Assembly: GCA_023435565.1 (NCBI GenBank)
Contig: JAEYRN010000063.1
Location: forward strand, 1 to 64,000
DNA length: 64,000 nt
Direction: 5' to 3'
From: Bacillota bacterium
GTDB lineage: Bacteria > Bacillota > UBA4882 > UBA8346
A program made the position numbers and the translations under genes. The notes beneath the pieces are model-generated. The model searched no databases. It was not told the origin of the DNA and saw only the letters and a program-made list of their open reading frames with translations. Positions 42,358-51,306 of the stretch are shown here, piece after piece (the stretch's first letter is position 1; each line of letters opens with the position of its first letter).

Positions 42358-42408
42358 GCGCTGTGATATGGTATAATTGACCTGCTGAAATTTTCACGGC
42401 GCTTTTTC
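42358..42408 (+). terminator. Hairpin with promoter-like loop
   Basis: GCGCTGTGA (42358-42366) pairs with TCACGGCGC (42394-42402) with one G-T pair, followed by TTTTTCGTT. The 27-base loop contains TATAAT (42373-42378). It looks like the terminator of the deacetylase gene, carrying a -10-like box for lepB. Confidence 0.5.
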
Positions 42409-42437
42409 GTTGATAATATTTATGGATCTACGTTTAT

Positions 42438-42565
42438 CAATTATGAGAATTGGATAATTTCCTAGTTGACCCTTCCGCCACAATATATAGTGACAAACCC
42501 AGATGTATCTATTAATATATTGTGAGCTGAAGCTGAAATTTAAAATTATGCAATTCTCTCAATTA
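42438..42565. repeat. Inverted repeat flanking the lepB leader
   Basis: CAATTATGAGAATTGGATAA (42438-42457) and AATTATGCAATTCTCTCAAT (42544-42563) are near-complementary (about 18 of 22). A direct copy is at 34061-34082. Together with two other AT-rich units this is a degenerate repeat; the RNA hairpin could shape the lepB leader. Confidence 0.45.
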
Positions 42566-42577
42566 CGAGGTGAAACT

Positions 42578-43156
42578 ATGTCGAAAAAAACGTCAAAAGA
42601 ACCAAAGGCTGTTTCAAAAGCTCCCGAAAGCTATACAATGTCTCGTTTTTTAAAAGATATTGTTGAAGTTGTAGTCCCGGCGATAATTCTTTTTTTAGTT
42701 ATTAAAACTTTCTTTTTCGAGTCCCGTTTTGTGCCTTCACCGTCGATGGTTCCAACAATTCAAGTTCACGATCGATTTTTACTGAATAAAACCGCTTATT
42801 GGTTTAAAACCCCGGAACGTTATCAAATTGTAATTTTTAAACCCCCAGCGCGGGCCGGAGCAAAAGAAGATTTTGTAAAAAGAATTATTGGATTACCCGG
42901 AGAAACAATCAAAGTCCATAAAGGAGTAGTCTATATCAACGACAAACCGTTATCGGAATCGTATATAACACCTGATCGGGCACCGATTGGGGAGTATAAT
43001 GCACTTATTATTCCCGATGATCATGTGTTCGTGATGGGCGATAATCGAAATAATAGCCAGGATAGCCGTTATTGGGGCTCGCTTCCGATTGAAAATATTA
43101 AAGGCGAGGCTTGGTGGCGCTTTTGGCCGGTGAATCGGGTGGGGATTATAAAGTAG
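42578..43156 (+). CDS. lepB: Signal peptidase I
   Basis: 192 residues from ATG 42578 (CGAGGTGAAACT upstream). One membrane segment (about 28-45), catalytic Ser in FVPSPSMVPTIQ (about 56), catalytic Lys in DFVKRIIGLPGE (about 100), and the box VFVMGDNRNNSQDSRYWG. Cuts signal peptides of exported proteins on the outer face. The longer frame starting at 42503 encodes an odd leader and is not preferred. The ABC-F gene follows after ten bases. Confidence 0.94.
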   Translation: MSKKTSKEPKAVSKAPESYTMSRFLKDIVEVVVPAIILFLVIKTFFFESRFVPSPSMVPTIQVHDRFLLNKTAYWFKTPERYQIVIFKPPARAGAKEDFVKRIIGLPGETIKVHKGVVYINDKPLSESYITPDRAPIGEYNALIIPDDHVFVMGDNRNNSQDSRYWGSLPIENIKGEAWWRFWPVNRVGIIK

Positions 43157-43166
43157 AGGAAAAATT

Positions 43167-45080
43167 ATGTCATTAATTCAGGTTAACAATCTGGACAAGT
43201 TTTTTGGAGCTGAGCCGATTCTCCGAAGTATGGATTTGGAAATTCATCCGGGGGAGAAATGGGGTTTGGTTGGACGAAATGGCTGCGGCAAAACCACTCT
43301 ATTGAAAATTTTAGCCGGGAAGGAAGATTATGACCGGGGAGAGATCCGGATTGCTCAAAACTGTCGTATTGGTTATTTGGAACAAGAGCCGGAGTTCAAG
43401 GCGGATATTTCAATTTATCAAGAGTTAAGAAACCTCTTTAGGGATTTGGACCAACTTCATGAGGAAGTTGAGCAGGCCAGACAACGGATGTCCGATCACT
43501 CCCTCAGTCAGGACCAACTTGACCATTTGGTGGAGGAACATTATCATTTAAGTCAAGAGTATGAACAAAAAGGTGGTTTTTTGATTGAAGGCCGTATTCA
43601 AGGAGTTCTTCGCGGCTTGGGTTTCCCTAAGGAGCGCTGGATGGACTCTGCCGTTGTACTGAGTGGTGGTGAACGGACAAGACTAGCTTTGGCTAAAATA
43701 TTACTAGCTTCTTATGATTTACTGCTCTTGGACGAGCCTACCAATTATTTGGATATGGCAGCCATTGAATGGCTGGAAGATTACTTGAAGGTCCAGTTTA
43801 AAGGGGCGACTTTGATTATCTCTCATGATCGTTTCTTTTTAGATTGCGTGGTCCAAGGTATTTTTGAGCTTAATTCGGGCAGTGTCAAACGTTATCGCGG
43901 CAATTATACTGACTATCGAAATCAAAAGGAATTAAACCTCCAGGCTCAGGCTAAGGCATATCAGATTCAACAAAAAATTTTGCAAAAACAGGAAAAGTTT
44001 ATTCGTGAGGCCGGTGCTTCCGAAAAGAGTAAACGAAAGGCGCATAGTGTTGAAAAACGGCTCCAAAAGATTGAAAGGATCGATAAACCATCAGCCGAGC
44101 AAAAATCGATAAAGGTAACTTTTAAAGCCCATGACGCTAGTGGCCGGGAAGTGTTGCTGCTTGAAGGAGTATCAAAGCGTTTTGACAGTAAGGTTATCTT
44201 TCAAGATATTAATCTTCGGGTGGAATATGGAGATCGGGTAGGACTTATCGGGCCAAACGGGGCCGGGAAAACCACTCTTATTAAAATGATTTTAGGTATG
44301 GAAACTCCCGATACCGGGAATCTACGTTTGGGTTATGAAGTTTATCCCGGGTATTTCCCTCAAAATGCGGACGATTCCGGTTTAAGCGGTACTCCGTTTG
44401 AAATGGTTATGGATATGGCTGATCTCGATAATACGGAAGCTAGAACTATTTTGGGACGATTTTTATTTAGCGGTGACGATGTATTTAAAAATGTCTCCGA
44501 TTTAAGTGGGGGAGAACGGAGGCGTTTAAATCTCATTAAGTTGATGCTTTCCAAATCAAATTTATTGATTCTGGATGAACCTACTAATCATCTTGACTTG
44601 GAATCAATTGAGGCGATTGAAAAAGCATTGGTTGATTTTGATGGAACTATTCTGGTTGTTTCTCATGACCGGTATTTCTTGAATAAAGTAGTCAACCGGT
44701 ACCTGGCAGTGCTTGATCAAAATTTAATCCCTTTTGATTCGTATCAAGATTATTTAAATGCTAACCATTCTCAAACCAAACAAGAGACTGTTGTCAAACC
44801 GAAAAATCAGGCACAGACGCGGCGGGAACAGAATAAGGAACTCCAGCGTGAATTAAAACGAAAACAACGTCGGCTGGAACAAACAGAAACTGAAATCTCA
44901 CAGTTAGAATCGGATAAAACGGAATTATCCAATCTACTAAGCGATCCGTTAGTTTTTGCCGATTATAATAAGAGTTTAACATTGTCTAATGAATTATCGA
45001 AAATTGAAACAAAATTGACTGAAGCGTATCGAATATGGGAGGAACTTAGCTTGGAGTTATCCGTTAACAGTGAAAGTTAG
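43167..45080 (+). CDS. ABC-F family ATPase
   Basis: 637 residues, no membrane segment. Two ABC domains: Walker A GRNGCGKTTLLK (about 37) with signature LSGGERTRLALAK and LLLLDEPTNYLDM, then GPNGAGKTTLIK (about 363) with LSGGERRRLNLIK and LLILDEPTNHLDLES. The inter-domain linker (about 240-310) is highly charged, as in ribosome-binding ABC-F proteins. The C-terminal coiled coil (about 535-637) places it with YdiF/Uup-like members. It probably acts on stalled or antibiotic-bound ribosomes; the exact subfamily is uncertain. ATG directly after lepB. Confidence 0.92.
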   Translation: MSLIQVNNLDKFFGAEPILRSMDLEIHPGEKWGLVGRNGCGKTTLLKILAGKEDYDRGEIRIAQNCRIGYLEQEPEFKADISIYQELRNLFRDLDQLHEEVEQARQRMSDHSLSQDQLDHLVEEHYHLSQEYEQKGGFLIEGRIQGVLRGLGFPKERWMDSAVVLSGGERTRLALAKILLASYDLLLLDEPTNYLDMAAIEWLEDYLKVQFKGATLIISHDRFFLDCVVQGIFELNSGSVKRYRGNYTDYRNQKELNLQAQAKAYQIQQKILQKQEKFIREAGASEKSKRKAHSVEKRLQKIERIDKPSAEQKSIKVTFKAHDASGREVLLLEGVSKRFDSKVIFQDINLRVEYGDRVGLIGPNGAGKTTLIKMILGMETPDTGNLRLGYEVYPGYFPQNADDSGLSGTPFEMVMDMADLDNTEARTILGRFLFSGDDVFKNVSDLSGGERRRLNLIKLMLSKSNLLILDEPTNHLDLESIEAIEKALVDFDGTILVVSHDRYFLNKVVNRYLAVLDQNLIPFDSYQDYLNANHSQTKQETVVKPKNQAQTRREQNKELQRELKRKQRRLEQTETEISQLESDKTELSNLLSDPLVFADYNKSLTLSNELSKIETKLTEAYRIWEELSLELSVNSES

Positions 45081-45274
45081 TGAATTGTTATATTGGAGTA
45101 TTGACGGATATCTCTCCAAAAATTACTGAAAGGATATTATTTTAAATTAGAGAAGTTACACTAGTCTGAATTCTTAATTTTGTTCATTTTTATTTACTTT
45201 ATTTCCATATAGAATGAAATAAATCTCTTAACCAAATTTTTTCATTCTGTATATCAAACCTGAGGAGGTTGCCG

Positions 45275-47638
45275 ATGTTAAAACCGGAAAAACGCGAGGC
45301 CGTTCCTTTTAAAGAGTCACTTCCTTTATTGCCCTTGCGTGGAATGATCGTTTTTCCTTATATGGTTGTTCCGCTTGACGTTGGTAGGGACAAATCGATT
45401 AGCGCTCTTGAAGAGGCGATGATTAATGAACGTTTAATTGTTTTGGCCGCTCAACGCCAAGCAAAAATAAACGAACCGGCCGAAGATGATATTTATGAGA
45501 TAGGGACTTTGGCGGAGATTAAACAGTTACTAAAACTCCCCGACGGAACCATCCGAGTTTTGGTAGAAGGTTTAAACCGGATTCGCGTGATACGTTATCT
45601 TCAGGCAGATCCTCACTATCGGGTGGAGGTCGGTCCTGTAGAAGAGATTAATGAAAAAGATAATGAAACCGAAGCTCTAATGCGGTCAGCTTTGTATCAA
45701 TTTGAACAATTAATTAAACTTAGTAAGAAAGTTCCGCCCGAGGTAATGGTCTCGGTTAATAATATCGAAGATCCGGGACGTTTGGCTGATATCATAACTT
45801 CACATTTGAATTTGAAGGTTGAAGAGAAACAAGAGATTTTGGAAGCGATATCCGCCCATGATCGACTGGAAACACTTTGTTCCTTTTTGATTAAAGAAAT
45901 AGATATCCTGGAGATGGAACGGAAAATCCATCTCAGGGTCAGAAAACAAATGGAGAAGACCCAGAAAGAATATTATTTGCGGGAGCAGATAAAGGCGATC
46001 CAAAAAGAACTGGGTGACGCGGATGAGCGGATTGCCGAGGTTGAAGAGCTTCGCGCCAAACTTTCCAAACTGGTTTTAGCAGAGGAAATCGAAGAAAAGG
46101 TCCTCAAAGAAATAGATCGTCTGGCAAAAATGCCGCCATTAGCTGCTGAAGCGGTAGTGGTTAGGAATTATATCGATTGGATACTGTCTTTGCCTTGGAA
46201 CACTTCTACCGAGGACCGATTGGATGTGAAAGTAGCCGAGACCATATTAAACGAAGATCATTATGGCTTGGATAAAGTCAAAGAACGGATCCTTGAGTAT
46301 TTGGCAGTCTGTCAGTTAACCAAAGAGTTAAAAGGACCGATCCTTTGTTTAATCGGACCGCCGGGTGTCGGCAAAACCTCCCTTGCCAAATCGGTAGCCC
46401 GCGCCTTAAACCGGAAGTTCGTCCGTTTTTCTTTGGGCGGAGTGAGAGACGAGGCGGAAATCCGCGGCCATCGCCGGACTTATGTGGGGGCATTACCTGG
46501 TAAGATTATTCAGATTATGAAACAGGCTGGTTCCAGAAATCCAGTGATCTTGTTGGATGAGATCGACAAAATGAGTACCGATTTCCGGGGAGACCCATCA
46601 TCAGCCTTGCTTGAAGTATTAGATCCGGAACAAAACTTTATGTTCGGAGACCACTATCTGGAAGTTCCCTTTGATCTTTCCAAAGTGCTCTTCATTACTA
46701 CGGCCAACACTTATCACGGTATTCCAAGGCCGCTCTTGGACCGAATGGAAGTAATCAATATTTCCGGTTATACTGAAGAGGAGAAAGTGGAAATCGCTAA
46801 AAGGCACTTACTTGCTAAGCAGCGTAAGGATCATGGTTTGGAAAAGCAAGATTTAATCATTACCGAGCAGATCTTACGGCAAGTAATTAATGGTTATACC
46901 AGAGAATCAGGAGTCCGTAATCTCGAACGGCAATTGGCCACCATCTGCCGAAAAACAGCTTTGGAAATCGTAAAAACTTCGAAAAAACCGGTGCGCTTAA
47001 GTAAAAACATATTAATCAAGTTTCTTGGGATTCCTAAATATAGGCATAATATGGCTGAAGATTCCGATCAAACCGGTGTCGCTACTGGACTTGCCTGGAC
47101 CGAAGTGGGCGGGGATATTTTAATGATTGAGGTCACTCCCGTGAAAGGTAAAGGCCAGTTGATTTTAACCGGGAAACTGGGCGAAGTGATGCGTGAGTCG
47201 GCACAGGCCGCTTTCAGCTATATCCGGTCCCGCGCTAAGGAACTTGGGATCGAAGAAGATTTCCATGAAAAGTACGATCTTCACATTCATATCCCCGAGG
47301 GAGCGATTCCGAAGGATGGTCCGTCGGCCGGGATTACGATTGCAACCGCGATTGTATCGGCTCTGACCAACCGCCCGGTTCGAAAGGACGTAGCGATGAC
47401 CGGCGAGATTACTCTAAGGGGACGGGTACTTCCCATCGGCGGGTTGAAGGAGAAGATCCTAGCTGCCAACCGGAGTGGAATTAAAAAGGTATTGGTTCCA
47501 AAAGAGAACGAGAAGGATCTCGAAGAAATCCCGGCCAATGTTTCGCGAAAGATTCAGATCGAATTGGTAGATTCGATGGATGAGGTTTGGCACGAGGCTT
47601 TGGTGGCCAATAAGATTCAGTCTATATCGGTGAGTTAA
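45275..47638 (+). CDS. lon: ATP-dependent Lon protease
   Basis: 787 residues. LON N-terminal domain (about 15-210), coiled linker, AAA+ with [13 protein letters not shown] (about 360) and ILLDEIDKM (about 425), and protease domain with the catalytic Ser in PKDGPSAG (about 681) and Lys in [13 protein letters not shown] (about 726). ATG 45275 follows GAGGAGG; the TTG at 45269 overlaps that site. No heat-shock CIRCE element is seen upstream. Confidence 0.96.
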   Translation: MLKPEKREAVPFKESLPLLPLRGMIVFPYMVVPLDVGRDKSISALEEAMINERLIVLAAQRQAKINEPAEDDIYEIGTLAEIKQLLKLPDGTIRVLVEGLNRIRVIRYLQADPHYRVEVGPVEEINEKDNETEALMRSALYQFEQLIKLSKKVPPEVMVSVNNIEDPGRLADIITSHLNLKVEEKQEILEAISAHDRLETLCSFLIKEIDILEMERKIHLRVRKQMEKTQKEYYLREQIKAIQKELGDADERIAEVEELRAKLSKLVLAEEIEEKVLKEIDRLAKMPPLAAEAVVVRNYIDWILSLPWNTSTEDRLDVKVAETILNEDHYGLDKVKERILEYLAVCQLTKELKGPILCLIGPPGVGKTSLAKSVARALNRKFVRFSLGGVRDEAEIRGHRRTYVGALPGKIIQIMKQAGSRNPVILLDEIDKMSTDFRGDPSSALLEVLDPEQNFMFGDHYLEVPFDLSKVLFITTANTYHGIPRPLLDRMEVINISGYTEEEKVEIAKRHLLAKQRKDHGLEKQDLIITEQILRQVINGYTRESGVRNLERQLATICRKTALEIVKTSKKPVRLSKNILIKFLGIPKYRHNMAEDSDQTGVATGLAWTEVGGDILMIEVTPVKGKGQLILTGKLGEVMRESAQAAFSYIRSRAKELGIEEDFHEKYDLHIHIPEGAIPKDGPSAGITIATAIVSALTNRPVRKDVAMTGEITLRGRVLPIGGLKEKILAANRSGIKKVLVPKENEKDLEEIPANVSRKIQIELVDSMDEVWHEALVANKIQSISVS

Positions 47639-47667
47639 AGGTTGCTTTGAAAGATTTATTATAAATA

Positions 47668-47706
47668 TAAACCGTTCCGGTTGTTTTTAGCTGGGGCGGT
47701 TTTTTA
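47668..47706 (+). terminator. Intrinsic terminator of lon
   Basis: AAACCGTTCCGG with CTGGGGCGGTTTT across a ten-base loop, using G-T pairs, followed by TTTTT. Confidence 0.75.
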
Positions 47707-47862
47707 TTAGTAGTGGAGCGAAGAAACTAATACTATTGACCCCTAACTAAACTTCTTAAGTGATATATCAAGATTTTCCCAGAATCGTAACACGAACATC
47801 TATGTTAGAATAAGTTATGCAATATTTCGGGATATCATCACTACAAAAGGTGTGTGACATAA

Positions 47863-49002
47863 TTGCCGCAACAAAAGAGAGTAATCCTTCTAATAACAAT
47901 AGTAATCCTTGTTTTAGCATCCTTACCCGGTTTGAAAATCATTGCCGATGCTTTGATGAAAGAGACTGCATATCAATTAGTAGTGAACGGTAAAACATGG
48001 TTTGCTGTTTCCCGGAAAGAAGCCTTGGACAAATTATTGGATCAGTATCAACGTCATTATCTGAAAAATATTGATAAGCATGCCAAGGTAAAAACGATCA
48101 ATTTCTCCCAAAATGTCGAAATTCTTGAAGTAAGAGTCAAGCCGGAAGAGATCGACACTTTGAAGGCAGCTAAAAGAAAGACTTATGCTATTGAAGAAGA
48201 AGCGGTGGAAGTAGAAATAAGAAAAGGCGATAATTTTTGGAATTTATCCCGCGCTAATAATTTGACAGTTAATGAATTGGAGAGCTTAAACCCTGACCTT
48301 GATCCGGATAAATTATTACCCGGGGATAAAGTGATAGTAAAGCCGTTAAACCCGAAGTTGGATGTTGTAGTTGAATTAGAAAATACGATCGTCGAATCGG
48401 TCCCTTTTAAAATCGAGTATCAATACGATCGCAATCTTTATCGAAGTCAAAAAAAGATAATTAGGGAAGGTACCGAAGGCCAAAAGGAAGTAGTATATAA
48501 TATTACTTTACTCAATGGTTATCAAAGCTCTTTACAAGTTAAGAGTGAAAGAGCTCTTAAGAAACCAATTAACGCCATTGTTCGAGTTGGGACTAAAACT
48601 ACGGTTTCAAGGGGCGGTCGAATCAACTATGGAGTAGTTAATGGAAAAAGAGTATCCAGCCTTTTTGGTTCTCGGATTCATCCGATTACGGGACGGCGGC
48701 GTTTTCATGATGGCTTGGACATAGCTGCGTCTTATGGTAATGGAGTCTACGTCTACACCGACGGCAGGGTTGTACAATCCGGTTGGAACGGTGGTTACGG
48801 CTTATCTATCTTGGTCGACCATGGCAACGGTTTGAAAACCAGATATGGACACTTGTCCAAGATTTATGTACGTGTTGGCCAAAGGGTCCAAACGGGAGCT
48901 AAAATCGGGGCAGTTGGTTCTACCGGTAATAGTACCGGACCACACCTTCATTTTGAGGTTATAAAATATGGCCGGACTAAGAATCCATTGAATTATATTT
49001 AA
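47863..49002 (+). CDS. LysM-G5-M23 cell-wall peptidase
   Basis: 379 residues: signal/anchor (about 7-30), LysM domain (about 120-165, KGDNFWNLSRANNLTVNELE), G5 domain (about 170-250), M23 peptidase (about 270-379). Zinc ligands are HDGLD, then HGNGLKTRYGHLS and HLHFEV, all intact. Cuts peptide cross-links in murein; in spore formers such proteins often serve engulfment or cortex steps. TTG start, AAAGGTG upstream. Single gene between two terminators. Confidence 0.92.
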   Translation: MPQQKRVILLITIVILVLASLPGLKIIADALMKETAYQLVVNGKTWFAVSRKEALDKLLDQYQRHYLKNIDKHAKVKTINFSQNVEILEVRVKPEEIDTLKAAKRKTYAIEEEAVEVEIRKGDNFWNLSRANNLTVNELESLNPDLDPDKLLPGDKVIVKPLNPKLDVVVELENTIVESVPFKIEYQYDRNLYRSQKKIIREGTEGQKEVVYNITLLNGYQSSLQVKSERALKKPINAIVRVGTKTTVSRGGRINYGVVNGKRVSSLFGSRIHPITGRRRFHDGLDIAASYGNGVYVYTDGRVVQSGWNGGYGLSILVDHGNGLKTRYGHLSKIYVRVGQRVQTGAKIGAVGSTGNSTGPHLHFEVIKYGRTKNPLNYI

Positions 49003-49025
49003 TTCTAGATTTTGAAGTAATATTG

Positions 49026-49064
49026 AGGGCATAATCTTGTAAGTCAGACTATGCCCTTAATAAT
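49026..49064 (+). terminator. Intrinsic terminator
   Basis: AGGGCATA (49026-49033) and TATGCCCT (49050-49057) around a 16-base loop, then TAATAATTTATTT. Confidence 0.65.
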
Positions 49065-49196
49065 TTATTTCTAGAGTATCATAAAGGTATCTATCTTTTC
49101 TGGAAAAGAGTTTAGAAATAAAAGCAGGAGATTATGATAAGAACCAGAAGCCTAATATAAATTACTATCAAATTAGGTAAGGAAAGGAGTAATTCG

Positions 49197-50252
49197 ATGT
49201 TGGACGGTTTTTTACGCCAAACATTTTTTCATAATACGGTATTGGATTATTTGATTTCAACCGGCGTATTTATTTTAGGACTTATAATTATTTGGTTTCT
49301 GAAGCATTTTTATTTGCAACGAATGAAAATGTGGGCTGAAAAAAGTAAAACTTCAATTGATGATTTTATTGTGAATACCATCGAAAAACGACTTCTACCT
49401 TTGTCATATTTTGGAATTTTTTATATTTGCATGCATGGTTTGAAATTAAAGCCGCTTTTCAGTAAGGGGCTTAATATCATTGGATTATTATTTACAATCG
49501 TTATTGGCGTAAAATTTGTCTTATCCGTCTTTGAATATAGTGTGGAAAAATACCTGCTCCGTTCAAAAGAAATGGATTTAACCAAACAACAATCGATTAA
49601 AGTTATTGCCAATGTAATTAAAATAATTGTCTGGGCATTGGCGGTCATTATTATTTTAGATAACTTCGGCATTAAAATTTCCGCTTTAATGGCCGGCCTC
49701 GGTATCGGGGGCGTGGCAGTCGCCTTAGCTTCTCAAGCTGTGTTGGGCGATATGTTCAACTATTTTACCATCTTTTTTGACCGTCCCTTTGCTCTGGGTG
49801 ATTTCATAATTGTCGGCGAATACATGGGGACTGTTGAACATATTGGGATTAAAACTACGCGCCTCCGGAGTTTAGGTGGTGAACAGTTGGTATTTTCCAA
49901 CACGGATTTGACCAATTCCCGAGTCCGTAATTACAAAAGGATGGAGCAAAGGCGGGTTATGTTTCAGTTTGGGGTGACTTACGAAACACCTATCGAAACA
50001 CTGGAAGCTATACCGGAAATAATCCGGAAAATTATTGAAAAATTTGATGATACGGTCTTTGACCGGGCCCATTTCATGAAATATGGCGACTTTTCTTTGG
50101 TTTTCGAGGTGGTTTACTATGTATTAAGCAGCGATTACAATCGCTACATGGATGTCCAACATGAGATCAATATCGATATGATGCGTGTATTTAAGTTGAA
50201 AAATATTGAGTTTGCCTATCCGACCCAAAAAATCTTTCTTCACCAGCAATAG
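49197..50252 (+). CDS. MscS-family mechanosensitive ion channel
   Basis: 351 residues with about five N-terminal hydrophobic segments. The pore-lining helix and following loop, MAGLGIGGVAVALASQAVLGD and FTIFFDRPFALGDFI, are the family hallmarks, followed by TTRLRSLGGEQLVFSNTDL. Opens under membrane tension to release solutes. ATG with AAAGGAGTAA upstream, and a single-gene unit. Confidence 0.93.
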   Translation: MLDGFLRQTFFHNTVLDYLISTGVFILGLIIIWFLKHFYLQRMKMWAEKSKTSIDDFIVNTIEKRLLPLSYFGIFYICMHGLKLKPLFSKGLNIIGLLFTIVIGVKFVLSVFEYSVEKYLLRSKEMDLTKQQSIKVIANVIKIIVWALAVIIILDNFGIKISALMAGLGIGGVAVALASQAVLGDMFNYFTIFFDRPFALGDFIIVGEYMGTVEHIGIKTTRLRSLGGEQLVFSNTDLTNSRVRNYKRMEQRRVMFQFGVTYETPIETLEAIPEIIRKIIEKFDDTVFDRAHFMKYGDFSLVFEVVYYVLSSDYNRYMDVQHEINIDMMRVFKLKNIEFAYPTQKIFLHQQ

Positions 50253-50336
50253 ATTGAATTATGTTTAAGAAAACCTGGAAGATTTAACTTCGAAATGTTA
50301 TACTTTAACCAAAAGATTAGGATAGGTTTATAATCA

Positions 50337-50750
50337 ATGTTTAACTTAGATCAAATAAAAAAACTTGCCGACAAATACGGGATTAACGCGTTTTATTTAT
50401 TCGGTTCCTTTGCTGACGGTAGTTTTAATGAAGATAGCGACATTGATCTGGCTTATTTAAGCGACGTCAAGGGGATTACCATCGATAATGGGTTGCTTTA
50501 TTTTGATATTAGGGAATTTATCACCCGGGAGATTGATTTGGTCGACATTCGACGCGCATCGCTCTCCTTTGCGTTTCACATTATCAAAGAAGGCAAGGTA
50601 ATCTATGAACGAGATAAAGAAAAACGGACCGATTTTGAAGATGAACTAATCAGAAATTACTTGGATTTTAATGTCTATAACCGGGTTATGGATGAGGAGA
50701 TAACAGGTAATTTCGGTTTAGGGAGGACTTTAGATGTCGATTCGCACTAA
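50337..50750 (+). CDS. mntA: MntA-type nucleotidyltransferase antitoxin
   Basis: 137 residues. The motif GSx10DxD is exact: G23-S24, then D35 and D37 in FGSFADGSFNEDSDIDLAY; the third Asp is probably D67 in REIDLVDI. In known pairs this small nucleotidyltransferase AMPylates the HEPN toxin HepT and so silences it. It overlaps hepT by 17 bases, with GGGAGGA just before the hepT start. Confidence 0.9.
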   Translation: MFNLDQIKKLADKYGINAFYLFGSFADGSFNEDSDIDLAYLSDVKGITIDNGLLYFDIREFITREIDLVDIRRASLSFAFHIIKEGKVIYERDKEKRTDFEDELIRNYLDFNVYNRVMDEEITGNFGLGRTLDVDSH

Positions 50751-51171
50751 ATTAGTTTATGATCGGGCCGCTATTATTGATAAGTCTCTTCATAGGTTAG
50801 AAAGACTTTCAGAATTATCTTTGGAAGAATTTGCCCAAAATCCTGATAATTATGCAATTGCCGAACACTATCTCCGGATCGGGTTGGAGGCGTTATTTGA
50901 TATTGGTCGGCATATTTTGGTCAAATCAGGTTTTGGTAAACCGGAAGATTATCGGGATATTTTAATATTGTTGGGCAGATATGGCATTATTCCTCAGGAA
51001 TTCATGGATCGAGTAAAAGGGATGGCTGGCTATCGTAACCGTCTGGTACATATGTATAATGAAGTTGATGTTGACGAATTATTCGGTATTATATGTAATC
51101 ATCGTAAAGATATTAAAGAATTTGCATCCTATTTGATTGATTATGTTAAAAAAGCTGAACCAGGGTTATAG
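50734..51171 (+). CDS. hepT: HepT-type HEPN toxin (DUF86)
   Basis: 145 residues, all-helical. The RNase motif Rx4HxY is exact: R101-H106-Y108 in AGYRNRLVHMYNEV. Y108 is the residue AMPylated by MntA in studied systems. ATG overlaps the antitoxin end, so both are made together. A terminator follows. Confidence 0.92.
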   Translation: MSIRTKLVYDRAAIIDKSLHRLERLSELSLEEFAQNPDNYAIAEHYLRIGLEALFDIGRHILVKSGFGKPEDYRDILILLGRYGIIPQEFMDRVKGMAGYRNRLVHMYNEVDVDELFGIICNHRKDIKEFASYLIDYVKKAEPGL

Positions 51172-51195
51172 ATTCGCTCATCATTAGAATATAAC

Positions 51196-51219
51196 AAAAG
51201 CCGCTTTAGAGCGGCTTTT
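51196..51219 (+). terminator. Intrinsic terminator of mntA-hepT
   Basis: AAAAGCCGCT - TTAG - AGCGGCTTTT, perfect ten-pair stem, ending in T4 GGGTTT. Confidence 0.85.
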
Positions 51220-51306
51220 GGGTTTATCAGTAGGTTTCTTGCAAACCTTCTGAAAATTATCTATAATAATGGGGATTGCCGAAATGAAACGAAGGAAGGA
51301 ATAAAG

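Noticed and set aside
45081..45274. CIRCE or other heat-shock operator before lon
   Set aside because: No TTAGCACTC inverted repeat or similar found.
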